Source: Perca fluviatilis
Lineage: Eukaryota; Chordata; Actinopteri; Perciformes; Percidae
Assembly (NCBI RefSeq): GCF_010015445.1
Contig: NC_053116.1
Span: forward strand, 3,853,068-3,917,067
DNA: 64,000 nt
Direction of reading: 5' to 3'
Positions within the stretch are counted from its first letter, which is position 1. The number at the start of each line of letters is the position of its first letter. The notes under the pieces were generated by a model. The model was not told where the DNA came from. It saw only the letters and a program-made list of their open reading frames with translations, and did no database searches. This document shows positions 1 through 11,205 of this stretch, in pieces. A program made the translations under genes and the position numbers.

Positions 1-141
1 GTTGGAAAGAGGTGCCCCACATCTCCCCCTCTCTTCTTCGGCGTCGATATTAAGATGGGTCACCCTCTCTTTGACCTGAGCTAGAAAGGAGCCCTCGGGT
101 TGCTGTTCACCTGCTGCTTTCATTTTTCTTAATGTCTCAAT

Positions 142-498
142 TAGAGCTGGGCAATATATCGATATTATATCGATATCGTGATATGAGACTAGATATCGTC
201 TTAGATTTTGGATATCGTGATATCGTAATATGGCTTAAGTGTTGTCTTTTCCTGGTTTTAAAGGCTGGATTACAGTAAAGTGATGTACTTTTCTGAACTT
301 ACCAGACTTTTGTAGCTGTTCTATTATTTGCCTTTACCCACTTAGTCATTATATCCACATTACTGATGATTATTTATCAAACATTTCATTGTGTAAATAT
401 TTTGTGAAAGCACACTACAATATCGTTGCGGTATCGATATCGAGGTATTTGGTCAAAAGTATCGTGATATTTGATTTTGTCCATATCGCCCAGCCCTA
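142..498. mobile_element. hAT-type MITE, family A, complete copy
   Basis: A 357 bp non-coding element. It starts TAGAGCTGGGCAATAT and ends ATATCGCCCAGCCCTA, which are imperfect terminal inverted repeats. It is flanked by a perfect 8 bp direct repeat GTCTCAAT (134-141 and 499-506), the target duplication length of hAT transposons. The interior is rich in ATCGATAT palindromes and codes for nothing. A second complete copy in the opposite orientation is at 40112..40449, and end fragments lie near 50103 and 54550. Confidence 0.85.
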
Positions 499-723
499 GT
501 CTCAATAGTAACAGGAACCTAAATAGACATGCAAATTAAACATGATTCTGTATTTACAGAGGAAAACTGACATTTAATTCTGGAAATAAAAATCAATGTG
601 ACATCACAACTTGCATGGTTTTTGATTGCCATGAATTTGACATCTTCCTTCTGGAACAATTTGGAAAGCTGTGCCAGGTAAGTATGTTTTTGTAGACGGG
701 TGTGGTTTCCTTTTGGTTTGGAG

Positions 724-1127
724 TAGTCTCGCTTTGCCAGACCATCCACACCTGACAAGACATGAGCGGAGGAAGTTCTGGCTACTCCACACAGCATTCC
801 TGGATGGGAGAAAAACGTGCTCTGCTTTATTTCCATTTCTTTAAACCAATCACAATTGTCATGGGCAGTGCTAAGCGCCGGACGGAGCCGCAGCAAAATA
901 GTCGTGCAACAGAAAACTCCGATTGGACAGATAGTCTAGCTAGCTGTCTGGATTTCCCCTGCAGAGATCTGAGGAGCAGTTAACCATAGTCCTCATAAAC
1001 CCACCGCAGTTTAAAATTCCAACAAAAAAGAAAGCAGAAGGAAACAGAAATTGGCGAAAATCCATGCATTCTGTGGAATTTCCTGCGGCACTGGAGCAAT
1101 CCCGCAAGTGGAACGTCAAAGATAAGA
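724..1127 (+). mobile_element. MITE family B, 3'-degraded copy
   Basis: Begins TAGTCTCGCTTTGCCAGACC and shares long blocks with the complete copy at 17761..18183: the CCAATCACAATTGTC block, the ACTCCGATTGGACAGATAG block and the CTGCAGAGATCTGAGGAGC block. The 3' terminus found in the other copy is missing, so no target duplication can be assigned. Nothing coding. Confidence 0.7.
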
Positions 1128-1788
1128 TCGCAATATGATTCACGATATTGGAGGCAATGATCATTTTTGTATAATATTAATCATTTTCATTGAAAAATAT
1201 AAAAAATTAAGATGGATACAATTTGTAGGCCGAGACATGTCTGCAGCATTACAATACTTCATTCAGAATGGTTTGACACATATTTTGCCTTTAACAAATA
1301 TTCATCACGAGGCAAAAGAGCTAAATATTCTCATTTTATAGGCTACCACACATTGTAAAAAGATGTCCACATTCATTTATAGCCTTGCCTGAGTTTCAAT
1401 ATTTGTTTGTAATGTTTCTACAACGTCTTATTCTATCCTAGTTAGATCACCTGCCATAATAACTTAATCGCTTTGCGGGTATCACTGATTCACCTCCATA
1501 TGGGCTGATGAAAAAATGCACTCAACTCTGACCCACGAGGCCACACGGACGCGGCACACATTCATTGGGCTTTAATCAAATTTGGTTCTGATGCAGGCCT
1601 CGGGTTTCCAGCAGCAGCTCTGATAAAGCCACTGCACACTACCTGCTCAACAGCTAAAAGACCCAGTTAGAGACTAGCTGGTAAACGTAGTGGAGCATCT
1701 ATCTACAAAAGTGTACGTCCATCTTTCTGTCTGGCTGTCCATCTGTAAAATAACAAAGATGTCACATGCAGCACGCTGATGTACAGAG
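1128..1788. other. Intergenic, nothing recognised
   Basis: AT-rich sequence with only short chance reading frames. No repeat family, RNA gene or conserved coding signal was recognised. Confidence 0.5.
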
Positions 1789-2608
1789 TAGGGCTGCAGC
1801 GATCACTTATGTTGGAAATCGAGTATTCTACCAATTATTTTATTGATTAATCAAGTAATTGGATAAGAAACACGTTTGCTTTATAGTCAACAGCAATAGC
1901 AAATATACAAAAGAGAGGTTTCCTTTTTTTTTTTTATAGAAAAAGCTAATTTTTCATTGCCTAAATTGCATACAATCTAGGGATAGATGCTAATGTGTTT
2001 AAGCATGGGCTGCATGGGCCACAAAGCCCCTTATTCTGTTGGCAAATGTAAATCTTTTCCGTCCCCTTCCCCTTCCTGCCTCTGGCTCTTTACACTGGAT
2101 ATGCAAAAGAGCTGTTCACTAAGCCCAGGTACATGTGACTGTACAACGCTTACAGCAGGGCCATTCAACTACACTGTTCTGGGGGGGACACATTTTAAGA
2201 AGGCTAATACTGAGGAGAAAGAATAAAGAATGCAGACATCACCGGCATGGTGGACGAGAGCGGCAGACATTAGGTACCTTGTGTCGGGTTTGTTCTGTGG
2301 AATGGATGAGCAGACTGGATGTTTATGACGCTAGTTTGATTTTACAATAGACATACTGTACAGAGTTTTAGCTTTTTTGTAGCTTAACATGATCCCAAAC
2401 TTTCTGTCGTTTTATTTAATTTCGTTTCATTTTGTAATCTGCGCCGTCCGTCTTGTGTCCAGCATCAGACCGTTGTGCGCTACTAATAATCATCCGTGCG
2501 GAAACACCGAGAGTTAGTTACACTAGTTAAACGAAGCTTCGAGGCAAAGAATTTTGCATCGAGGATTTATGATTTTTAGTAGTTATTCAAGGAATCGTTT
2601 CTGCCCCA
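1789..2608. mobile_element. hAT-like non-autonomous element, family C
   Basis: Starts TAGGGCTGCAGCGATCA and ends with GAATCGTTTCTGCCCCA, an imperfect inverted pair. The 8 bp flanks GTACAGAG and GTACGGAA match at 6 of 8 positions, compatible with an old hAT target duplication. No transposase is present. A fragment of the same 3' end recurs at about 28680..28793. Confidence 0.6.
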
Positions 2609-3238
2609 GTACGGAAGTAAACATGGAGGCCACTGTGTTCTATCATTCAACATACTTTTGTGTGAATAAACTAGGGCTGCCCCCTGAAAGTGACACGTTC
2701 AATTTTAATAAACTGTAAATAAAACTAAGCAAATGCAAAAAGGTTGGGAAAACACCAGCGACGTGCAATATTTTTAGTAACTAGGCTAACGTTTATTTTA
2801 CAGTCTGGTTGATTAACGCAAATTTTTTCGGATTGGCTCTCACGAATGCAGTGCCCGTTGAAAATGCGCCTGTTTGGAACGGGCCGATTGCTTGGCCAGC
2901 GGTATTGCTGCCTGAAGAATTCTTCCAAACCAAATTGTACCCCAAAATTACATACAGAAGGACCCCAAACCACTTAATATGCAACTCCCCTGTATAGCCT
3001 ACTACTGACTTACTGATTTACCTGACAGAGAATGTTGCAGATTCAGAATGTAATCACAAAATATCACAATGGAAACGTGGAGTAATCAGACATTAGCCTC
3101 ATGGGAGTGTGCTACCCACCTGGCCCGTAATGAGAGGCAATCATCTGCATTCATCAACCACCAGACTGCTTGTGTGCATGTGTGTGCACAGAGAGAGAGA
3201 GAAAGAGAGGAGAGGAAGAGAGATTTGGATTTTTAAAG
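2609..3238. other. Intergenic, nothing recognised
   Basis: Only short frames with no family resemblance. A small GA-rich tract lies at 3190-3225 next to the LINE fragment that follows. Confidence 0.5.
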
Positions 3239-3880
3239 GAACTTTATTCAATCAATGTTCCAACTCTTTATTTACAAAATAATCTCTTTTCAAAACAACA
3301 GGCCAATAAACGCATACATATGCTAAAATAAATGACATCACCTCCTGAGAAAAGATGAGATGGTCACCTTCAACCGAGCACAACACATCACCATGGTCAA
3401 CTGATCAACATCCTTCATCTCTTTATAATAATTCAAATCAATCCTGATTCTGGCTTTCACCATCCGAGTAAACCAGAGATTCACATCAATATCGACAGTC
3501 ATCCACCTTCCTCTTCCTGCTCACATACACCGCCATCTTTGATTGGCCCAGGATGAAGTTTAACAGCCATCTTTGATTGGCCCAGGATGAAGTTTAACAG
3601 CTGGCATTTGTGTTTAGCAGTCTTACTATACCTGAACCCAAGGATGAATGTTTGTATGGAGAAGACCTCCCCTACCTTACTGAACAGTTTCTCCAGCAAC
3701 AAGAACAACGGCGGCAGGCGCACACACTCCCAATAACAGTGGAACACGGTTTCTTTCTCTGGACAAAAAGGACATTTGTCTCTAACCCCAGGACTAACGA
3801 CAGCCAGAAACATGTTGAATGGATTTGTGTCCTGCCGTCTTCTCTACTGATCTCAGGCCAACGCTCAGCTGCTCTCTCTC
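3239..3880 (-). mobile_element. LINE 3' end (Tx1/L1-like), C-terminal ORF2 remnant
   Basis: On the minus strand the translation contains a CPFC...ETVFHCYWEC segment typical of the zinc-knuckle region at the C terminus of Tx1/L1-type LINE ORF2 proteins, followed by LGQSKMAV. The frame is broken downstream. A 34 bp unit (3532-3565) is duplicated in tandem at 3566-3599 and disrupts the C-terminal coding part. The remnant is inactive. The clade assignment is by motif only. Confidence 0.65.
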
Positions 3881-4077
3881 TCTCTCTCTCTCTCCTCTGA
3901 GGCTGAACAACTGGAACATGAAAACCGCACTCACGCGGGTCCCGTGAAACATGACAGCTACAGTTTATCGGAAAATAGCGTTGGGCACACTGACTTTGAT
4001 GAATTTACTGTTTATCAGACCCCAGATGAGACAAGAAGCTAACGTTAGCTAACGCTGCGGTCCCTCTGCCTCTCCCC

Positions 4078-4781
4078 CTCTGCTGCAGGAGACGCTGTAT
4101 TAAAAAATAAATAAAAAAGACGCTGTATTCTCCCCAACATGCTTTAACGTTACTGTTTAAAACGCTTTCCAGGTTAGTGGGGGCGCACATCGCTCCAAAC
4201 CAACATTAAAAACGTAGTAATCTTCCCACAGTTTTGTTGCTAAACTGTGTGTAAAATGAGCGGTGACGTTAAATGATCTCTTTCAGGGAACGGCACACTA
4301 GGGTACAGTCTATTTGCTGGATTGTTCCGAGGTAAACGTCGGTATCTAACGTTAGCAGATAAGCCCGTTGACAATAAGGGTAGAGTTCATATATATGCAC
4401 GACAAACTTGCTAAAAAAGGAACTACACGCTGTTTTCAGGTAACGTTACTGTTGACGTTCAAACAGAAGTTTAGTTTGCTAAATATATCAATTTTTTTAG
4501 TTGGATATTGGATGTGAAAAGAAGGAAATGCTTCTTCTATAACATTGCACATTGCATGTGTGTGTGAATTTCCCACACCAGGAGTAATTTATATAGTTCT
4601 ATTTTATAGCAATCGATTATCTATTCAAAAAATGTTTTGTTCTATGGAAAATGTAAAATTTTCTATTAAAGAAAAGATAGAAAATAAATATTTGTGTGTG
4701 CTGTAAAGTGGTTAGAAAAAATGAAATCTGAATCGGCTAAAATCGGAATCGGCCTAGAATATTGTAATCGGTGCATCTCTA
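4078..4781 (+). repeat. Interspersed repeat D, copy 1 (inverted pair with 7468..7975)
   Basis: This stretch is present in reverse complement at 7468..7975. Shared blocks include the GAATCGGCC end motif, the AACGCTTTCCAGGTTAGTG block and the AATGAGCGGTGACGTT block. It ends ATCGGTGCATCTCTAA, which resembles a DNA-transposon terminus. No coding potential and no convincing target duplication. Confidence 0.6.
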
Positions 4782-5851
4782 AAGTCCAATATTAAAGTGC
4801 CAATATGCGGCGTGCAATTTTACATGTTGAATATAAACGGAGCCCTGGACAAGGCAATGGTTGGAAAAACAACCAGGAGTAATGACCCACTTTTTAAAAA
4901 CACCAAAATGGTGCTTAAAACAATAAAACCGATCAAGCCTGGCCAAAGACAACATGTTTTCTCTGGAATGAACTATGAAGCAAAATTTGGCGTTGACGAG
5001 GTAACTTCAGGTTCAACCCAGGGTTTAGTGTATCACGACGGTGGATCACTTGTTACCGGGTTAAATCGCCATGGTAACTTATGCTGAACACCTAACCTGT
5101 TCGGGAGCAGGTTATGTTGGAGATTAGAGATCAACCGGTGTTAAAGCACCGCCTACTGACCAATCAATAGGTCGATTGATAACAGCGTCACCGTTCTTAG
5201 AAGATCCGATGGAGCTCGGTGTGCGGAGAGAGAGAGAGGTGTGCTCATAAAAGTTAAAACATTTAGAGACAGACAACCCCGTCAACAGTCCCTAATGGGT
5301 ATTTTTTATGAAAGATATATAGATTTTCAGCGGAGGGAATTATGTATTGGCTATTTGTCGGCTTCTGGAGCCATGTGTTGCCAATGTGCACATAGTTTGC
5401 TCTTCTTATGTAAAATATGCGGCATTGGTAGCGATTGGTCATGCTGTACAAACACCGCCTCTTTTATGTGAACGTGCGCACCGCTGGATTGGGAAACCCT
5501 GGGTTGACTGAACTAGTTGTTAACCAGCGTCGTGACACAGCTTATGCGGGACCGTGGTTGTTAGGTTAGATGAAGCCGGGTAACTGAAAGAGATCCAGGG
5601 CATGTTGATCTTTATTTGTAGTACAGGCCACCGGTGTACTGCCTGTCGTTCATCTTAAATCCTCTCCACACATCCTTCAACTCACAGCTCTCCATCAGAC
5701 TCCTGAGTCTGGCCGAGGAAGCAGGATGAGGCTCCAGGTGGTTACGATCTACAATTACCTGCCAAAAACTAAAAAATCATCAGTACAGTCATATATATAT
5801 ATATATATATATATGTCATTCGTTCAATGGCCGAAACTGGAGCATACACAG
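4782..5851. other. Intergenic, unrecognised, with an (AT)n tract
   Basis: The longest frame (4797..5087, plus) resembles no family I know and is probably chance or relict. The (AT)n microsatellite is at 5791..5814. The region around 5600-5760 may already belong to the minus-strand LINE remnant to the right. Confidence 0.45.
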
Positions 5852-7020
5852 TTACAAAAATAAGTTTAATATTTTCATACTGAACCTTAATTTGTATAAT
5901 GTGCCCACACATGATCTCCTCCACGCCAAACGAGCAGGGACGAAAGCCCTTAGAGAAGAGCAGCCCGGCCCGCCACTGTTGGAGGCTTTATGGCTGAGAA
6001 TAACCTCCCCAGGCCACGGTTTCTCCCACTCACTCTCATTCTCCACGTCACTGTGAGTCTCCTGCACAAAAACACATCTAGATTCTTTAAGCTTTTTTTA
6101 CACTACGCTTCTTGCTCCGTTAATATTTAAGGATCCAATTGTAAAATCCGCCATGGAAAAGGAAAAGAAAATACAAAAACACATAGAACAAGCATGTGGA
6201 GAAACATGTCATCATCTTCAATGAGTTGAGCTCTGACTTTACTTACAATTTTCTTGAGGCGGAAAAACCTCTTGGTCAGTGAACCCATCGTTATCTTTCC
6301 TCAGCCAGGCCACAGACCTGACGAACCCTCTCAGATCAGGGAAAAACTGCTCCGTCTTTACCGCCCTGGGCCCTTTAGTGTCCTGCAGGAACTTCTTAAT
6401 CTTTTCCAGAGGATAAAGAGTTAACTCCTCTACTTGGAATGATGTCCGCTCACAAAATCCTCCTCATCATCATCATCATCATCATCATCATCAGACAGAT
6501 CCTCCAGCAGCTTTTTAGCTTTTGCATCACTCTGCTCTTTGTTGGAACAATTTTTTTTTTCTTTTGCTGGATCTTTTAGTTGTATCCAACTCTACAGACA
6601 TATTTTCAGCCAGAACATCGTGACATCACATCCCATTTGTAACATTCTGACTGCAGCCTGCTTTATTTGCCTTGCCTTTCTTCTTCCCTGTGTGTTTTCT
6701 GCTTTCTCATTAGTCTGGGCATTTCCTTCGTTAACAGTTTTATTTCCATACTCATTTTGTTCAACATTCTTCTCCTTTTCCTACGTGTCTATCTCTGTTA
6801 CCTGTGCAGTTTCTGCAGACTGCTGCGCACCTGCCGAGTCTTATTCAGCCGCAGCTGGCGCAACATCTGAGTCCGTGCCCCTGGGCCCGCTTGGGCCGAA
6901 CGGGAAGTGACCTCCCCGCATCCAAAACATTTCATAGTATCAGATGTCGCAGAAACAACATAACTGAAGCCTTCAACTTTAGAAGCTCTGTGTATCAGCT
7001 CCGGAGGGCTGCCGACCGCC
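5852..7020 (-). mobile_element. LINE 5' part remnant (Tx1-like): ORF1 zinc knuckle and ORF2 endonuclease start
   Basis: Reading the minus strand from right to left, 6980-6860 encodes MKCFGCGEV, the start of a CCHC zinc knuckle as in Tx1-type ORF1; it then runs out of frame. At 6067-5852 the segment QETHSDVENE...PGEVILSHK resembles the N-terminal part of a LINE AP-endonuclease domain. The parts are separated by frameshifts, so this is a dead copy. With 3239..3880 it could be the two ends of one LINE whose reverse transcriptase was deleted and replaced by other repeats. A (CAT)n tract lies near 6465-6492. Confidence 0.55.
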
Positions 7021-7467
7021 GGAGCTGGGACGCAGTCGGAACGCAGCCGTGGAAATACACACATTGACTTTAATGGAAACCTAATGACTCCGCTGCCGTT
7101 ACGCAGCTGGTGGAAATTGGGGGTTAGACTCACCTCCGCACTCACGCATTCGCTCAGAGAGAGAGAGAGAGAGAGGGACGGTGTTGTCTCGTGTTGTATG
7201 ACCGTTAACGAATTCACAGCACAGGTTAATTTCCATACAGGAAGTGGCTTGCCGGTTAATGGCGAAGTAGAGTGTTTTGGTGATGGTAATGTTACTACTG
7301 TTACTGCTGTGTCTGCCCGGTTCAGCTCTGAGGTTTTCTCGCATTGCACAGCGCTGTGAAGGAATATTCTCAGAGATTACGTTATGTTCTGCCTCTCTTT
7401 AGAAGTGGAGAATGTAGGCTACAGCTCACAGCAACTTAATACGATATAGTGTCTGGCTTTTAATTAG

Positions 7468-7975
7468 AGATGCGCCTGGAGATGCACTTTCCAGGCTTTC
7501 CAGAGTTAGGCCAGCCAATACCGATTTTAGCCGATTCCGATAAAAAAATTTCTAACCGCTTTACAGCACACACAAATATTTCTCTTTTCTTTAATAGAAC
7601 ATTTTACATAGAACATTTTTTGAATAGATAATCGATCACTATAAAACAGAACTATATAAATTACTCCTTACATCTAAAGTACAATGTTAGAACCATTTCC
7701 TTCTTTTCACATCCAATATCCAATTTAATATAATAAATATAGCCTTGTAGTATAAAGATATTTCTCAAAACACACACGCAGGCCTGTTTGAACGTCAACA
7801 TTTAACGTTACCTGAAAACATAAACGTCACCGCTCATTTTACACACAGTTTAGCAACAAACTAAACGCTGGGGGAAGATTACTACGTTTTTAATGTTGGT
7901 TTTGAGCAGTATGCATCCCCACTAACCTGGAAAGCGTTTTAAACCGTAACATTAATACAGCGTGTCGGAGGAGGT
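7468..7975 (-). repeat. Interspersed repeat D, copy 2
   Basis: Reverse-complement relative of 4078..4781, starting TTAGAGATGCGCCTGG and including GCCGATTCCGAT. It has diverged by several small indels. Together the pair could fold across the LINE remnant between them. Confidence 0.6.
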
Positions 7976-9320
7976 CCGTGTACTTTTTCGTTCATTCGAT
8001 TTTCATTTCATAAACAGGTATTAAAAAACAAAAAACGAATGGTTATTTGATTTTCGTTTTAAAACATGACATTTGAAATTGAAATACAATGCGTTTTTTC
8101 TTTTTCATTGTCGAAATGGGATGGGAGAAATTTAAAATATGCTGTGATTTTCATTTTATATTTTATATAACAAAAATAAAATCACTTGAAAACAGAAACG
8201 AAAAAAGGCTTGTTTTTTTATATTCAGAGACCGGATGTTGTCATTTCCAAGGCAACAGCGCCAGCCTAGCCTACCAGTGTTCAGCCCAGGCCAAAATTAC
8301 TTTGGAAACCTTTAGCTAGCTATACTCTTGATAATTCTTGGGGGGAATTTTATTTCATAATGTCACATGTATTTATTACCCTCTCTCCCTGCCTCCCTGT
8401 CTCTACCCGCCGCAGACAACTTCGCCCGAAGAGAGTCGAACCAGCGGAGCAAATAGACTTTCGGTTCACGGCTGTAACGTTACCGTTACGCCACCGTTAA
8501 CAATCCCAGCAAACTTTCTGTTGTTGCCGTTAAGCTTGCTGATCTGGCAGAGAGTCACCGGGGGGTCGGGATCAGATCATAGGGATCAGACCTCCGGTGC
8601 TGGGTCTAATATTCTAATATTAGCTGCTGCTGCAGCTAGCTAGCAGCTGGCCACCAGCCCTGTGACCTCGGTCCTCGCGGTTCGCTCCCCGGGACTGACT
8701 CTGCAGAGCTGGCGTTACCCGCTCTATGATCAATGAGCAATGATCAAGGATTACCAAATGTCTCTCTCATATTGCTCCTCATAACCACTGAAAAACTAAA
8801 AAATCTAACCCAAAGTACAATTATTATGGACGTTAGCTGACATTAAGGGTTTCTGCTTCATTAAGGGAAATTATAAGGAAAAAGTTTGGTATATCCAGCA
8901 ATCATGTAGCAAACGCTGGAAGCAGTTATTAGAATTACCAGATGATCTTGCATAAATGTATACATAGGTCATACTTGGATCACTTTTTGGCAGTTTCAGC
9001 AGATGGATTTAATAGAAGTTTATCTTTTGAATATTGTCTTGTGGACTGTCGGCTTTGGTTTGACACCAAAAACAAACCACACCAGGGTTTTAAGACCACC
9101 TTGTTATCCCTGAGTATAAACAAAGGTAGTCTCAGAAACTTTTTTTTTTTTTTTTTTTTACCAGATGGCAGTAGATTTACTCATTAGAGCTTAAAAAGGC
9201 ATCTCAATAAACAGCAAGACCTCTACAAACTTCACAATCAAAATTTCATTTTTTATCTTGTGTGGTCCTACATGCATGACTGACATGACTCTCCACACAT
9301 GTAACACAGATCCCAATTCT
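7976..9320. other. Upstream of gpr173; one dispersed repeat, otherwise unrecognised
   Basis: A stretch at about 8745-8870 (GATTACCAAATGTCTCTCTC onward) is repeated at about 23724-23850. A T-run is at 9141-9159. Around 8400-8700 the sequence is CpG-richer and could hold a gpr173 5' exon or promoter, but no exon boundary could be fixed. Confidence 0.4.
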
Positions 9321-9344
9321 TTGTCTTTTCCAATTGTTTTCAGG
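9321..9344 (+). other. gpr173: Probable splice acceptor of the gpr173 coding exon
   Basis: A polypyrimidine stretch TTTGTCTTTTCC...TTTTCAG ends at 9344, 215 bases upstream of the predicted start codon. Genes of this receptor family typically have non-coding 5' exons spliced to one coding exon, so this is the likely acceptor. The exact site is inferred. Confidence 0.45.
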
Positions 9345-9559
9345 CCCCTGGAGAGGATCAGGAGGGGAGACAACATAATACACCAACAAAGGGACTCTGC
9401 TCGAAATGGGGCGATGTGGATTGAGGTGTTCCTGTTCTTTGTGAACTGCGGAAAAGAAGCAACCACGAGGACGAAGGAACGAGTAGCCGACGGAGGAGGA
9501 GGGGGAGCGGTGGCTTTGGTGTTTAAAGAAACGCTGGTATGGGTGGGGGGGCATTCGGG

Positions 9560-10723
9560 ATGGCTAATGGTAACGAGAGCAGTGAAGGGCCTGCTGGGCC
9601 CTTGGCAGCAGTAGTAGCTACCGCAGAAGGAATGGTAGCAGAGAGTCCTTCCTCGGCTGTCTCTACCTATATCAAACTGGTGCTACTAGGGCTGATCATC
9701 TGCATCAGCCTTGTGGGCAACCTGGTGGTGTCTCTGCTCGTACTGCGGGACCGGGCCCTGCATAAGGCACCTTACTACTTCCTGCTGGACCTGTGCCTAG
9801 CAGACACCATTCGCTCGGCCATCTGCTTCCCCTTCGTGCTGGTGTCTATAAAGAACGGCTCGGCCTGGACCTACAGCGTGCTGAGCTGTAAGGTAGTGGC
9901 CTTCATGGCAGTCCTCTTCTGCTTCCATGCCGCCTTTATGCTGTTCTGCATCAGTGTAACACGCTACATGGCCATTGCACACCACCGCTTCTACTCAAAG
10001 CGAATGACATTTTGGACATGCGTGGCAGTGGTGTGCATGGTGTGGACACTGTCTGTGGCAATGGCTTTCCCGCCAGTTTTCGACGTGGGGACCTACAAAT
10101 TTATTCGTGATGAGGACCAGTGCATCTTTGAGCATCGCTACTTCAAGGCTAATGATACACTAGGCTTCATGCTAATGCTGGCTGTGCTCATTCTAGCCAC
10201 ACATGTTGTCTACATGAAGTTACTTCTGTTTGAGTACAAGCACCGTAAGATGAAGCCTGTCCAGATGGTGCCGGCCATCAGTCAGAACTGGACCTTCCAC
10301 GGGCCTGGGGCTACTGGCCAAGCAGCAGCCAACTGGATTGCGGGCTTTGGCAGGGGCCCGATGCCGCCAACTCTGCTGGGAATCCGGCAGAACTTGCACA
10401 ACCAGAACCGGCGCCTATTGGGCATGGAGGAGTTCAAAGCGGAGAAACAGCTTGGCAGGATGTTCTACGTGATCACCCTGCTATTCTTGGTGCTCTGGTC
10501 TCCCTACATAGTGGCTTGCTATTGGAGGGTGTTTGTCAAGGCTTGCACAATACCACACAGGTACCTTTCCACCACCGTGTGGATGAGTTTCGCCCAAGCC
10601 GGGGTCAACCCTATTGTCTGTTTCTTCCTTAACAAAGACTTGAAGAAAGGGCTCCTTTCCCACCTACCAGCCTGCTGCAGGACTAAACCTCATCTGCCAC
10701 GAGAGCCTTATTGTGTCATGTAA
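9560..10723 (+). CDS. gpr173: G protein-coupled receptor 173 (SREB3)
   Basis: Encodes 387 residues of an orphan class A receptor of the SREB group (GPR27, GPR85, GPR173). The start is placed at 9560 (MANGNESSEG), matching the family N terminus; an in-frame ATG seven codons upstream (9539) is less likely. Seven membrane spans lie at about residues 38-63, 72-95, 108-134, 150-172, 200-224, 300-322 and 337-358. The DRY position reads TRY (134-136), and the NPxxY motif reads NPIVC (350-354). Cys110 and Cys188 are placed to form the extracellular disulfide. N4 is a glycosylation sequon. The long third intracellular loop contains the family-typical QNWTFHGPGATGQAAANWIA block, and the protein ends EPYCVM. 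Intact and intronless in its coding part. The ligand is not settled; this receptor group is mainly expressed in brain. Confidence 0.95.
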   Translation: MANGNESSEGPAGPLAAVVATAEGMVAESPSSAVSTYIKLVLLGLIICISLVGNLVVSLLVLRDRALHKAPYYFLLDLCLADTIRSAICFPFVLVSIKNGSAWTYSVLSCKVVAFMAVLFCFHAAFMLFCISVTRYMAIAHHRFYSKRMTFWTCVAVVCMVWTLSVAMAFPPVFDVGTYKFIRDEDQCIFEHRYFKANDTLGFMLMLAVLILATHVVYMKLLLFEYKHRKMKPVQMVPAISQNWTFHGPGATGQAAANWIAGFGRGPMPPTLLGIRQNLHNQNRRLLGMEEFKAEKQLGRMFYVITLLFLVLWSPYIVACYWRVFVKACTIPHRYLSTTVWMSFAQAGVNPIVCFFLNKDLKKGLLSHLPACCRTKPHLPREPYCVM

Positions 10724-11197
10724 GCAGAGATGATGATCTAAACATGGAGAAATAACAAGGGACAGGCAACAGCTGTGTTTGGGGAGTGTTTGCTTGAGCT
10801 ATTGTGGCGTTTGATTAAATGCAAGCTACTTGTAAGCAGTGGGTGTAAACTAGTGAGTGTAATGGTTAAAACACTGGAATGGTAAGCATGTATTTCCATC
10901 TACCAACCCCTTTTCACTTAAAACAACAGCATACATGGAGTCAGACCTGGACTTTTGATAACAAGAGAAAAATTACTTTAATAGCAAAACATGCAGGTAA
11001 TAATGCCGTCATTGGGGAAACCAAGCCAGACAGAACAGCCACATACAAATTACATAAGTGCTTCAATGAGAATATATAAATTGCCAATTAGAAAAAAATC
11101 TTGGATTGACACAAAAGATATGACTTAGTTTTGGTGACAAAAGATGAAAAGAGGACAAAGAAGCAACGTTTCTAGACTAAATCTAAATTTCACTAAC
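10724..11197 (+). other. Probable gpr173 3'UTR
   Basis: Non-coding AT-rich sequence after the stop codon. No canonical AATAAA was seen close by, so the transcript end is not determined. Confidence 0.35.
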
Positions 11198-11205
11198 ATG
11201 TCGGA

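Noticed and set aside
9539..9559. Seven extra N-terminal codons for gpr173 from the upstream ATG
   Set aside because: MGGGAFG does not resemble the family; MAN... at 9560 does. Alternative use cannot be excluded.
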